Assembly: GCF_001565895.1 (NCBI RefSeq)
Contig: NZ_LSNE01000007.1
Span: 81,646-145,645, forward strand
DNA length: 64,000 nucleotides
Reading direction: 5' to 3'
DNA from: Paraglaciecola hydrolytica
GTDB taxonomy: Bacteria > Pseudomonadota > Gammaproteobacteria > Enterobacterales > Alteromonadaceae
The translations under genes and the position numbers were made by a program. This document shows, in pieces, positions 29,987 to 38,295 of the stretch (the first letter of the stretch is position 1; each line of letters starts with the position of its first letter). The notes under the pieces are model-generated. The model had not been told where the DNA came from, made no database searches, and saw nothing but the letters and a program-made list of their open reading frames with translations.

Positions 29987-31132
29987 ATGCACTTTAGTAA
30001 AAAATTACGCTCTGCTTCTTACCTTTTATTGGCAATATTGTCAGGTTTATTAAGTGCTTGTGATAAAACGCCAGTTAACCCAGAGACTAAAATGAGTGAA
30101 TTTATTGTTGGCTCTTATGCTAAAGAAAATGAGCCAAGCATTTATCGTATCCAGCTTGATCCTCAAAGTGGTGCTTTGTCAGGCTTGACGACTTTAGCCA
30201 ATACCGTTAATCCCTCGTATTTAGCTTTGAGCGCAGACAATCAAACCATTTTTGCGGTTAATGAAACCGAAAAGGGCGGTGTGAGTGTTTTCAATTGGCA
30301 AGATAAGCACAATGCCTTGTCGCTGGCCTCAAAACTCAGTGATTTGGGTGATAACCCCTGTCATATAAGTATTAGCCCCGATGGCACTATGTTGACAGTC
30401 GCCAATTATAGTTCGGGCGATATTCGTTTATTTAAAATTGAAGGTATTAGTTCACAAGAGACCAGCTTGCGTGAATTTGCTCGCCATCAAAGTCAAGGGC
30501 AGGGTGCTCATGAACGTCAAGAAGCGCCACACATGCATTGGGTTGATTGGTCGCCAGATGGTAAGTTTATCTATTCAGTCGATTTAGGTTTAGATGAAGT
30601 TAAGGTCTATGAGCTCGACGGTGAAGCTTTATTACGGGCAAAAGTAGCGTTTAAATTGCAAGCTGGTGATGGCCCACGCCACATGATTTTTAGTGTAAAA
30701 CAAGGCTTTGCTTACATAGTTAACGAGTTGTCAAATGCACTTGTGGTAGTGCAACAAGATTCAAGTACTGGTGAGCTAACTGAAGTCCAAAGATTGTCCG
30801 CTTTAACGGAGGAATTTACTGGAGAAAGCTATGTATCAGCAGTCAAGTTATCACCTGCTGAGGATTTTTTGTATGTGGCCAATCGTGGCAGCAACTCTAT
30901 ATCTGTGTTTGCAATTGTAGCAAAAGGTAAATTAGAGTTTTTGCAGGATTACACTACCGCAGGTAACTGGCCAAGAGACTTTGTGATCTCTAACGATGGT
31001 GAGTTTTTATTGGTGGCTAATCAGTTATCAAGCGAAATCACAGTGCTGAAACGGGATAACAAAAGTGGATTGTTGAGCAGTACTGACAGCAAAATCGCCA
31101 TCTCTCAACCTACTTATATCAGTCAGTTATAG
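29987..31132 (+). CDS. 6-phosphogluconolactonase-like beta-propeller lipoprotein
   Basis: The product from the ATG at 29987 (381 aa) begins with a lipoprotein signal peptide (lipobox LLSAC, Cys about 25). A frame extension with an ATG at 29960 adds nine residues before it. The rest is a seven-bladed propeller of the lactonase family (PF10282 pattern), with repeats such as NPCHISISPDGTMLTVANYSSGDI, HMHWVDWSPDGKFIYSVDLG, GDGPRHMIFS and WPRDFVISNDGEFLLVANQ. Cytoplasmic members (Pgl/YbhE) hydrolyse 6-phosphogluconolactone. A lipid-anchored extracytoplasmic copy more likely acts on another lactone or sugar derivative; that is inference. Confidence 0.83.
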   Translation: MHFSKKLRSASYLLLAILSGLLSACDKTPVNPETKMSEFIVGSYAKENEPSIYRIQLDPQSGALSGLTTLANTVNPSYLALSADNQTIFAVNETEKGGVSVFNWQDKHNALSLASKLSDLGDNPCHISISPDGTMLTVANYSSGDIRLFKIEGISSQETSLREFARHQSQGQGAHERQEAPHMHWVDWSPDGKFIYSVDLGLDEVKVYELDGEALLRAKVAFKLQAGDGPRHMIFSVKQGFAYIVNELSNALVVVQQDSSTGELTEVQRLSALTEEFTGESYVSAVKLSPAEDFLYVANRGSNSISVFAIVAKGKLEFLQDYTTAGNWPRDFVISNDGEFLLVANQLSSEITVLKRDNKSGLLSSTDSKIAISQPTYISQL

Positions 31133-31301
31133 TTAGCACTTTACACAAAACACTGGCGGGTAATCTGCGCCGCAACAACAAGATTACCCCTTTTTGACTT
31201 GAGTAAATAATTTGGCTATACCTATCTGGCTCAGATAAACGCATAACAGTGTAACAACTATAAAATTTTGAAACCAAGTCTGATTTAATTTCATATTTCA
31301 T

Positions 31302-31329
31302 TTGCAACTGTATAACCATACAGTATACT
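31302..31329 (+). promoter_or_regulatory. recA promoter with embedded LexA (SOS) box
   Basis: CTGTATAACCATACAG at 31308-31323 fits the gammaproteobacterial LexA operator CTGT-N8-ACAG exactly. It fills the 16-base spacer between TTGCAA (-35, 31302-31307) and TATACT (-10, 31324-31329). LexA bound here would block the promoter directly. Transcription would begin near 31336, about 64 bases ahead of recA. Confidence 0.92.
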
Positions 31330-31399
31330 GCGGCCATTATCTGAGTTAATCCGTCAAAAGCTAAGGCTACTGACAATACAAACGCACTAAGGACATTCT

Positions 31400-32434
31400 A
31401 TGGATGACAATAAAAACAAAGCACTTACCGCCGCCCTAGGGCAAATTGAAAAACAATTTGGTAAAGGCGCCATTATGCGTTTGGGCGATAATAATGCATT
31501 AGATATAGATACTATTTCTACTGGCTCTTTGACCATCGACATTGCCTTAGGCATTGGCGGTTTACCTTGCGGCCGTGTAGTCGAAATTTACGGTCCAGAA
31601 TCTTCTGGTAAAACGACCTTAACTTTACAAGTTATCGCTGAAGCACAAAAAGCCGGTAAAACCTGCGCTTTTGTTGATGCTGAACACGCTCTTGACCCTA
31701 TTTATGCTAAAGCCTTAGGGGTTAATATTGACGAATTATTAGTTTCGCAACCTGATACTGGCGAACAAGCCCTAGAAATTTGTGACATGTTAGTACGCTC
31801 AGGCGCAGTAGACGTAGTGGTTATTGACTCGGTTGCGGCATTAACGCCAAAAGCGGAAATCGAAGGCGACATGGGTGACTCACACATGGGTTTACAAGCT
31901 CGTTTGATGTCACAAGCCTTGCGTAAGCTGACTGCTAATATCAAACGTTCTAATACCTTGGTGATCTTTATCAACCAAATTCGTATGAAAATTGGTGTGA
32001 TGTTTGGTTCACCTGAAACCACCACCGGTGGTAATGCACTTAAGTTTTATGCTTCTGTGCGTTTGGATATTCGCCGTATTGGCGCGATCAAAGAAGGTGA
32101 AGAAATTGTAGGCAGTGAAACCCGAGTTAAGGTGGTCAAAAATAAAGTCGCCCCACCCTTTAAACAAGCTGAGTTCCAAATTATGTACGGCCAAGGCATT
32201 TGTAAAGAAGCCGAGCTTATTGATTTAGGTGTACAGCAAAAAATGGTCGAAAAAGCCGGTGCCTGGTACAGCTACAACGGAGAACGTATTGGTCAAGGTA
32301 AAGCGAATGTGGTCAAGTATTTGAAAGAAAATACCGCGATGGCTGCTGATATCGAAAAGCGTTTGCGCGAAGCCTTATTGTTATCTAAAACCATCAAACC
32401 TGAAGCCCCAGCCGCTGTGGCAGATGTGCTGTAA
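31400..32434 (+). CDS. recA: Recombinase RecA
   Basis: A 344-aa protein central to homologous recombination and to LexA self-cleavage in the SOS response. Walker A is GPESSGKT (65-72), and the Walker B region is [11 protein letters not shown]. The L1 loop is [26 protein letters not shown] in part, and the L2 region is [22 protein letters not shown] in part. The C-terminus is short and less acidic than in E. coli (353 aa). AAGGA lies seven bases before the ATG. An SOS box upstream and an intrinsic terminator downstream make it a single-gene transcript; recX is not adjacent. Confidence 0.99.
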   Translation: MDDNKNKALTAALGQIEKQFGKGAIMRLGDNNALDIDTISTGSLTIDIALGIGGLPCGRVVEIYGPESSGKTTLTLQVIAEAQKAGKTCAFVDAEHALDPIYAKALGVNIDELLVSQPDTGEQALEICDMLVRSGAVDVVVIDSVAALTPKAEIEGDMGDSHMGLQARLMSQALRKLTANIKRSNTLVIFINQIRMKIGVMFGSPETTTGGNALKFYASVRLDIRRIGAIKEGEEIVGSETRVKVVKNKVAPPFKQAEFQIMYGQGICKEAELIDLGVQQKMVEKAGAWYSYNGERIGQGKANVVKYLKENTAMAADIEKRLREALLLSKTIKPEAPAAVADVL

Positions 32435-32466
32435 TTAAGTAAGTATTTAAGCGTTAAGCTGTATTT

Positions 32467-32492
32467 GCCCCACATTTGTGGGGCTTTTTTTT
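32467..32492 (+). terminator. Rho-independent terminator of recA
   Basis: A 7-bp GC-rich stem (GCCCCAC at 32467-32473, GTGGGGC at 32478-32484) with a 4-base loop is followed by eight T residues, 33 bases after the recA stop. Confidence 0.95.
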
Positions 32493-32499
32493 AGCAGTA

Positions 32500-32612
32500 A
32501 AAGCAGAATAAAGCAGTAAATAATGACTAGTAGCTAGATACTAGTTAACAGCCAAAAGCCAAAAGCTTCTCACCACAGAGAACACAGAGCGCTACGCTCA
32601 CGGAGAAAAACA
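32500..32612. repeat. CTAG composite repeat behind recA
   Basis: The element begins right after the recA terminator with repeated AAGCAG/AGCAGTAA, then ATGACTAGTAGCTAG and ATACTAGTTAAC, the linker GCCAAAAGCCAAAAGC and the tail CACCACAGAGAACACAGAG with a short GCGCTACGCTC palindrome. It reads in recA direction. The following bases to about 32730 carry no gene. Confidence 0.7.
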
Positions 32613-32732
32613 AAACGATTAATTGTTAAGCTAAAAAGATACTGGCAGCATCACTCTACTGTATTCACGCGAATTTTACGAGGTGAAGAGCGGGTGAAAT
32701 AGTTTTTTATCTTTCCGTTTTTCATCCGCTTT

Positions 32733-32815
32733 CTCTGTGTCTTCTGTGGTAAATGGCTTTTGCTTTAAATCTTTTACTATTCACTAGTTTCTATTTGCTA
32801 GTCACTGCTCTTTGC
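32733..32815. repeat. CTAG composite repeat at the end of the TSP3-repeat gene
   Basis: Read on the minus strand it begins inside the last codons of the TSP3-repeat gene with AGAGCAGTGACTAG, so the gene's TAG stop belongs to the first CTAG. It continues as CAAATAGAAACTAGTGAATAG and an AAAGC linker, and ends with TTTACCACAGAAGACACAG. It converges with the recA-side copy. Confidence 0.7.
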
Positions 32816-35800
32816 ATAAGCCATAAAACCACGCCAGCCTAATAAAAGTAATAACAATGCCAGACTCAGGTTTAATGCGCCGCCACTCGAGCTGGTGACT
32901 GGATCAATGTTTTTAACTATTTCTTTGGTCGATTTAACCGCTATGCCACCCGGATCATCAATAGTACCGTTAGCTATGCCATCGGCATCATTGGGGCCGC
33001 CGTCTTGAATCATCAAGCGTACACAATCGTCACCTTTAGTCAGGCCTACTTTATAGGCTGTACTGCTTGGCGCTGGGCATACAGAGTTGACGGCTGTGGT
33101 TGAGGCTAGGCTGTTATTGGCATTTTCTACAAAGTCTTGCCAACCATGTGCCTTGCTAAATTTTCGGTAGGTGGCAAATTCAGGAATGGTCTGCTGTAAG
33201 GGCAATACAATGGCGACGGAGTTTCCTACCGGCAAAATGTCACTAATTTCAAAGTCGTAATACTCATTTTGGTGGCTAATCGTATCAGCTGTAATGAGTC
33301 CCGTTGCTTTAATTTCTTGTTCTGACAACATCACACCGTCTGATTGTTGCAACCTAGCGTATTTACCTAATTTGAGTACTAAGCCAGGTTCTGTCTCAAC
33401 AAACTTGGTGACAGCAGAATTAACATGTAATGGTTGGATGTAGGTGACATCTGAAATATCCATAAATGCTGGCAAACCATCAGAGTCGTCATCGGCAAAA
33501 CCCTCTTGTATATCGCTTAAACCATCACGATCGACATCGCTGTTGGTTAAGCTAGGTTGTGTCGCTAATAGCGCAATGTTAACTACCTCGGTATTACTCA
33601 AGGCGCCTGAACCGCTGTCTGTCACTTTTACCGACAAAGACAGAATATCTCGATTAGATGATGGCAAGGTAAGTTTGTTAGGATTGATCACTGCAACCAA
33701 TTGGTTGGCACTCACTTGCGCCTGGTAAGCATTTGGGATATTCCACTCAATAATATGAGTGTCATTTGGATTGGGATCATCAATTTGTAAACTCAGTACA
33801 ATATCACCATCGTCTTTGGCTACATTTGATAAGGCCAGACCTTGTTGAGTCACATTCACGGCTAAACGAGGTGCTAGGTTTTGTTCCGTGATGGTGATGG
33901 TATGGGTTGGCTGTGAGCCTTCATTTAATCCATCGCCAAATTCAAGGATAAGCTCTTCATCACCTTCTACTTGATAATCTTCGTTTAGTTTTATTTTGAT
34001 GTAAGCCACGGTACCACTTTCGAACACCACAAAATTGTCGCCAATAATGCTGTAGTCCAGCTTATCTACATCGCCTACTACGGCAAAAGGAATGTTAAAG
34101 GGATAACGCGGCGCTTGGCCCGATAAAACAATTTTAACTGTGGCGGTGCCACCTTCTGCCACTATTTGGTCTGGCTCAAAATTAACTAAGGGATAGAGGT
34201 TAATCGTTTGTTTTATATCTGCGATATTGCCTGCTTTATCTATCGCTCGCCAAGTAATGGGATACAGACCTGACTTGAGCACCTGATCACCAGATTCAAA
34301 TCCCAGTGGGGTTAGGCTACAACAATTTTTCCCATCTAAACCATCGTCTGCCGAAATGCTGGTGGCAGCCACCAACGCAGCTTTAGTTAACGTAGTGAAA
34401 ATATGTTCGGCATTTAAATGTAATGCTTGGGGCACCTTAATTTTTGGCGGGTAATCATCAATCAAAGGGTTTTTATTATCTTGTGCTTCATCACCGTTAG
34501 TTACGCCATCTGAATCACTGTCGAGCAGGGCATCGGCAGGATCTAAAGGATCAAAACCATAAGTATTTTCAAATTGGTCACTCATGCCGTCATTGTCGTC
34601 ATCAAGATCAGTGTTGTTACCTACACCGTCTTTATCACTATCTAGGGTTTCTGTTTCGTCTAAAGGCAGATCATCTAGATAATCCAATACTCCGTCACCG
34701 TCATCATCGGTATCGGTATTGTTACCTATGCCATCGTTATCGGTATCTAACCATTCTTTTGGATCAAGTGGGAATGCGTCATCGATATCAAAAACACCAT
34801 CATTATCATCATCTACATCTGCATTATTGCCGATACCGTCTTTGTCGGTATCTAGCCATTCGTTTTTGTCTAATGGAAAAGGTTCGGCCGAATCGACAAA
34901 ACCATCACCATCGTCATCGTTATCAATAACATTACCTAAACCATCACCATCGGTATCTGTTGTTTCAACGGGGTCGAGTGGAAAGGCATCGTCGATATCT
35001 ATTACGCCATCATTGTCATCGTCACTGTCAGCATTGTTACCAATACCATCACCGTCGGTATCTAACCATTCTGCTTTATTTAAGGGAAATGCATCGACAT
35101 TATCTAATACACCATCGTTATCATCGTCGGTATCCAAATTGTTACCGATACCATCCAGATCAGTGTCAAGCCACTCTGATACGTCTAGTGGGAAGGCATC
35201 ATCACTATCAATAGTGCCATCATTATCGTCATCGCTGTCGGCATTGTTGCCAATACCATCGGCATCGGTATCTAACCATTCCGCTTTGTTTAAAGGAAAG
35301 ATATCTAGCGCGTCATCCACACCATCATTGTCGTCGTCTTGATCTGCGTTGTTACCAATGCCATCGCCATCGGTATCTAACCATTCAAAAACATCGAGTG
35401 GAAATGCATCTGCGCTATCGATAAACGAATCATTGTCGTCATCACTGTCAGCGTTGTTACCGACACCGTCACCGTCTGTGTCCTTCGATTCACTCGCATT
35501 TAACCTAAAGGCATCTTCGCTATCTGGTACACCATCGCCATCATCATCGGTATCAGCATTGTTGCCTATGCCGTCACCATCGGTATCAAGCCATTCTGAA
35601 CTATCTAAAGGAAACGCATCGTTAACGTCGGCAATGCCGTCATTATCATCATCGGCATCACCAAAGTTATTACCTAAACCATCACCGTCAGTATCTTCCC
35701 ATTCATTTTTATTGAGTGGAAAGGCATCCAGACCATCGTCTACCCCATCACCATCGTCATCAGGGTCGGCATTGTTGCCAATGCCATCCCCGTCTGTGTC

Positions 35801-37018
35801 AGTATTTTCGGCCATGTCCAGAGGATCGGGATCATTGAGATCAGGTACACCGTCACCATCATCGTCAGTGTCGGCATTATTACCAATGCCATCGCCATCA
35901 GTGTCTAGCCATTCTGTTTTGTCGAGTGGGAAGGCATCTATACCGTCTGCCACACCATCGCCGTCATCGTCGGTATCGGCTTTGTTACCAATGCCGTCGC
36001 CATCAGTGTCTAACCACTCGTTTTTATCGAGTGGGAATGCGTCGTTTGCGTCAGTTACACCATCACCATCATCATCGCTATCGGCGTTGTTGCCTATGCC
36101 ATCACCATCTGTGTCTAAGTGTTCAGCAGGGTTAGTTCTAAAGGCATCCACACCATCAGCAAAACCATCGTTGTCATCATCGGTGTCGGCATTATCACCA
36201 ATCATGTCTCCGTCATTATCAAACCATTCTGTGGGATCATCTGGCCAAACATCGTTGATGTCGACAATGCCATCGCCATCTCTATCTGGATCAGCATTGT
36301 CACCAATGCCATCGTTGTCGGAGTCTAAGGTTTCTGACGCCAGTAAGGGAAAGGCATCATCAACGTCTAAAATGCCGTCGTTGTCATCGTCGGGATCGGC
36401 ATTGTTACCTATGCCATCATTATCGGTATCTAATTGTTCGTTAGGATCTTTTGGGAAAGCATCGTAAAGGTCGATGACTTTATCGTTATCGTCATCAGAG
36501 TCAGCGTTATCACCTATGCCATCACTGTCAGTGTCTTGCCATTCAAATTTATTTAAAGGGAAGGGATCGTTGGTATCAGCAACGCCATCGTTGTCATCAT
36601 CCAAGTCAGCATTATTGCCTAAACAATCTTTATCGGTATCTAGCCATTCGCGGGGATCTTCAGGGAAAGGATCATAAACGTTGATGACAGGATCGGCATC
36701 CCAATTGTTGTCGTTTATATCCAGTACGCCGTCACCGTCGTCGTCGTTGTCATCATAGTTACTGATGCCATCTAAATCATAGTCATAATGACGAATGGGA
36801 TCATTGGGGAATAGGTCGATACTGTCGTCGTAACCATCACCATCAGTATCTATGGTAGTTAAAGGTGGTGGGCCTGGACAAGTATGTACTTGAGCATAAC
36901 TCGGGTGTGGCCACGCTAAACCAAACATGGCAATCAGTGGAAAACCAATAAGCTGCAGTTTTAGCCAACGGCGCCCATGTGTGGCGCTGCTGGTTGATTT
37001 AATTTTAAACATTAACAA
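32798..37018 (-). CDS. Giant secreted TSP3-repeat calcium-binding protein with choice-of-anchor U domain
   Basis: About 1406 aa. A signal peptide (core about residues 20-36, ending SYAQ) precedes some 20 tandem units of 35 residues (about 55-840). Each is of the type DTDGDGIGNNADxDDDxDGVxD-AFPLxxxEWL, the Asp-rich thrombospondin type 3 calcium-binding pattern. The DNA repeats at about 105 bp. After the repeats come beta-sandwich segments (about 850-1200) with a Calx-beta-like stretch. Next is a choice-of-anchor U-like domain containing FRKFSKAHGW-like aromatic blocks and DGGPNDADGIANGTIDDPGG. The tail, SSSGGALNLSLALLLLLLGWRGF, has the GG-hydrophobic-basic layout of a GlyGly-CTERM signal, though with few terminal Arg. 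TTG at 37018 is well spaced from AGGAG; the ATG at 37012 is the alternative. It is probably a surface adhesin. Confidence 0.85.
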   Translation of the reverse strand: MLMFKIKSTSSATHGRRWLKLQLIGFPLIAMFGLAWPHPSYAQVHTCPGPPPLTTIDTDGDGYDDSIDLFPNDPIRHYDYDLDGISNYDDNDDDGDGVLDINDNNWDADPVINVYDPFPEDPREWLDTDKDCLGNNADLDDDNDGVADTNDPFPLNKFEWQDTDSDGIGDNADSDDDNDKVIDLYDAFPKDPNEQLDTDNDGIGNNADPDDDNDGILDVDDAFPLLASETLDSDNDGIGDNADPDRDGDGIVDINDVWPDDPTEWFDNDGDMIGDNADTDDDNDGFADGVDAFRTNPAEHLDTDGDGIGNNADSDDDGDGVTDANDAFPLDKNEWLDTDGDGIGNKADTDDDGDGVADGIDAFPLDKTEWLDTDGDGIGNNADTDDDGDGVPDLNDPDPLDMAENTDTDGDGIGNNADPDDDGDGVDDGLDAFPLNKNEWEDTDGDGLGNNFGDADDDNDGIADVNDAFPLDSSEWLDTDGDGIGNNADTDDDGDGVPDSEDAFRLNASESKDTDGDGVGNNADSDDDNDSFIDSADAFPLDVFEWLDTDGDGIGNNADQDDDNDGVDDALDIFPLNKAEWLDTDADGIGNNADSDDDNDGTIDSDDAFPLDVSEWLDTDLDGIGNNLDTDDDNDGVLDNVDAFPLNKAEWLDTDGDGIGNNADSDDDNDGVIDIDDAFPLDPVETTDTDGDGLGNVIDNDDDGDGFVDSAEPFPLDKNEWLDTDKDGIGNNADVDDDNDGVFDIDDAFPLDPKEWLDTDNDGIGNNTDTDDDGDGVLDYLDDLPLDETETLDSDKDGVGNNTDLDDDNDGMSDQFENTYGFDPLDPADALLDSDSDGVTNGDEAQDNKNPLIDDYPPKIKVPQALHLNAEHIFTTLTKAALVAATSISADDGLDGKNCCSLTPLGFESGDQVLKSGLYPITWRAIDKAGNIADIKQTINLYPLVNFEPDQIVAEGGTATVKIVLSGQAPRYPFNIPFAVVGDVDKLDYSIIGDNFVVFESGTVAYIKIKLNEDYQVEGDEELILEFGDGLNEGSQPTHTITITEQNLAPRLAVNVTQQGLALSNVAKDDGDIVLSLQIDDPNPNDTHIIEWNIPNAYQAQVSANQLVAVINPNKLTLPSSNRDILSLSVKVTDSGSGALSNTEVVNIALLATQPSLTNSDVDRDGLSDIQEGFADDDSDGLPAFMDISDVTYIQPLHVNSAVTKFVETEPGLVLKLGKYARLQQSDGVMLSEQEIKATGLITADTISHQNEYYDFEISDILPVGNSVAIVLPLQQTIPEFATYRKFSKAHGWQDFVENANNSLASTTAVNSVCPAPSSTAYKVGLTKGDDCVRLMIQDGGPNDADGIANGTIDDPGGIAVKSTKEIVKNIDPVTSSSGGALNLSLALLLLLLGWRGFMAYAKSSD

Positions 37019-37072
37019 TACCCACTCCTGAGCTATTTACGACGTTTTACTCTTCACTCTTTTGTGCAGGAA

Positions 37073-37690
37073 CTAATTACCATAATACGTTGGGCTGGAG
37101 CTGAAATTAATCGTGATGCCCAAAAATACGGAACTCAGGTTGCCAAACTCTGACATTTTTGGAAAATGTTTTACTCCCGCAAACGCAGAGAGGTTCTGGG
37201 TCAATTTATAGTGGCCTGAAATGGCTAAAAATCCGTTGATGTCGCCCGTTTCAGAAAAATATTTTTCTTCACCAAGGTCGGCCCAAGTAAACTTGTTGTC
37301 GGTTAATGAAGCCGCAGCACCTATTTGGTATTCCATTACAAAACGTCTCATCGTAGGATTTCGTGAGTTGAATTGATGACGATAAGATAAGGATGCTTCA
37401 GCGCTATGTATAGGGAACTTTAAGGTGCTGTTATTCCACTCTACATATACTTCATCATAGCGACTGAAACCTAAACTCCAATAAAAAGGACTTTTACGAG
37501 AGAAATTATCGGCAACAAATATCGAGTAGCCTTGGGTTTCATATTCGCTACCTTGGTGAGCGCTGACGCCCATTTCTAAGGCGTGTGTTGGCAAAGAAAA
37601 CGTTAATAAAGACAAAATTGTTAGAAGAGCGGAGGCAATTTGCCCCCTAAAAGCCACTTTTTGCCCAATCAAACTGTTAATAATCATCAT
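37073..37690 (-). CDS. Small outer-membrane beta-barrel protein
   Basis: A 205-aa protein with a signal peptide (core about residues 19-34, ending THA|LE) and a mature part of alternating strands rich in Tyr, Phe and Ser: GYSIFVADNF, YWSLGFSRYDEVYV, HSAEASLSYRHQF and VFLGITINFSS. This is the pattern of eight-stranded barrels of the OmpA/OmpW kind, but no specific family is certain. AGGAA precedes two adjacent ATG codons. It lies 54 bp upstream of the TSP3-repeat gene on the same strand and is probably co-transcribed, so it may help display or stabilise that protein. Confidence 0.65.
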   Translation of the reverse strand: MMIINSLIGQKVAFRGQIASALLTILSLLTFSLPTHALEMGVSAHQGSEYETQGYSIFVADNFSRKSPFYWSLGFSRYDEVYVEWNNSTLKFPIHSAEASLSYRHQFNSRNPTMRRFVMEYQIGAAASLTDNKFTWADLGEEKYFSETGDINGFLAISGHYKLTQNLSAFAGVKHFPKMSEFGNLSSVFLGITINFSSSPTYYGN

Positions 37691-37844
37691 AAATTCCTAT
37701 CTTAAAATAACTGCACCTATCATTAGATAGATTTTTGCAAGTATTAAACCAACAATGCCTTGCTTCACTAAAACAAACAGAATGAGCTGATTAATTCCTC
37801 TATTGCTTTTACTTGCGATTCGTAGCCGTCTCTTGTTACTGCCC

Positions 37845-38162
37845 TTAAGCTTGTTGTGAGATTTTGCCAAATTGTTTGGCCCAACTTGCTGGAAATTTGC
37901 CTTGTAGCACATAAGAGAAGGCAATCAGTTCGGCGATAACGTGATAAAGCTGTTCAGGAATTTCTTGGCCTAAGTCTAAGGTGGCTAAAAAATCACTTAA
38001 GTAGGGATCTTCATGAACTAACACTCCACTTTGTTTGGCGATGTCGATGATTTCTTGGGCTAAGTCACCAAAACCTTTGGCTACCACTGTAGGTGTTGAA
38101 GATTCATCACCTTGTTGGTATTTAAGGGCTACTGCACTTTTATTTTTGGGTTCTTTATCCAT
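37845..38162 (-). CDS. FlhB C-terminal-like protein
   Basis: A 105-aa protein resembling the cytoplasmic domain of the flagellar export switch FlhB. AVALKYQQGDESSTPTVVAKGFGDLAQEIIDIAKQSGV is the AxxL-Y followed by P-VxAKG-G-xA-xI--A pattern, and it continues through VHEDPYLSDFLATLDLGQEIPEQLY. The NPTH autocleavage site and the membrane domain of full FlhB are missing. Stand-alone copies (FlhB2-like) are known beside FliK-like genes in gammaproteobacteria. No other flagellar genes are here. It is downstream of the FliK-like gene, with a dispersed repeat between them. Confidence 0.85.
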   Translation of the reverse strand: MDKEPKNKSAVALKYQQGDESSTPTVVAKGFGDLAQEIIDIAKQSGVLVHEDPYLSDFLATLDLGQEIPEQLYHVIAELIAFSYVLQGKFPASWAKQFGKISQQA

Positions 38163-38191
38163 CTAACTCTCCATTATCCGTTATGCCCAGT

Positions 38192-38257
38192 ATCCTTGAA
38201 ACTGCAGGCATGTTGGCTGCATTCATTTGCCGCCATGTCATTCCAATGATAAGGGGA
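38192..38257. repeat. Dispersed intergenic repeat, short form
   Basis: ATCCTTGAAACTGCAGG, TGTTGGCTGCATTCA and ATTCCAATGATAAGGGG match the two ends of the 7187-7296 element without its extra inner bases. It lies in the gap between the FliK-like and FlhB-like genes. Confidence 0.6.
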
Positions 38258-38295
38258 TATAACCGAAGTAAGTACAACAATGAAGGGGATCGTGA

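Noticed and set aside
34719..36677. Long plus-strand open frames rich in Ser/Pro (34719-35342, 35349-36467, 36474-36677)
   Set aside because: They are the antisense image of the Asp-rich TSP3 repeats; GAT/GAC codons read backwards give ATC/GTC Ser-like strings. They have no start sites, signal or family.
37697..37924. 75-codon minus-strand frame between the barrel and FlhB-like genes
   Set aside because: It overlaps the end of the FlhB-like gene in another frame and has no signal, motif or ribosome-binding site. The remaining gap is AT-rich without a visible gene.
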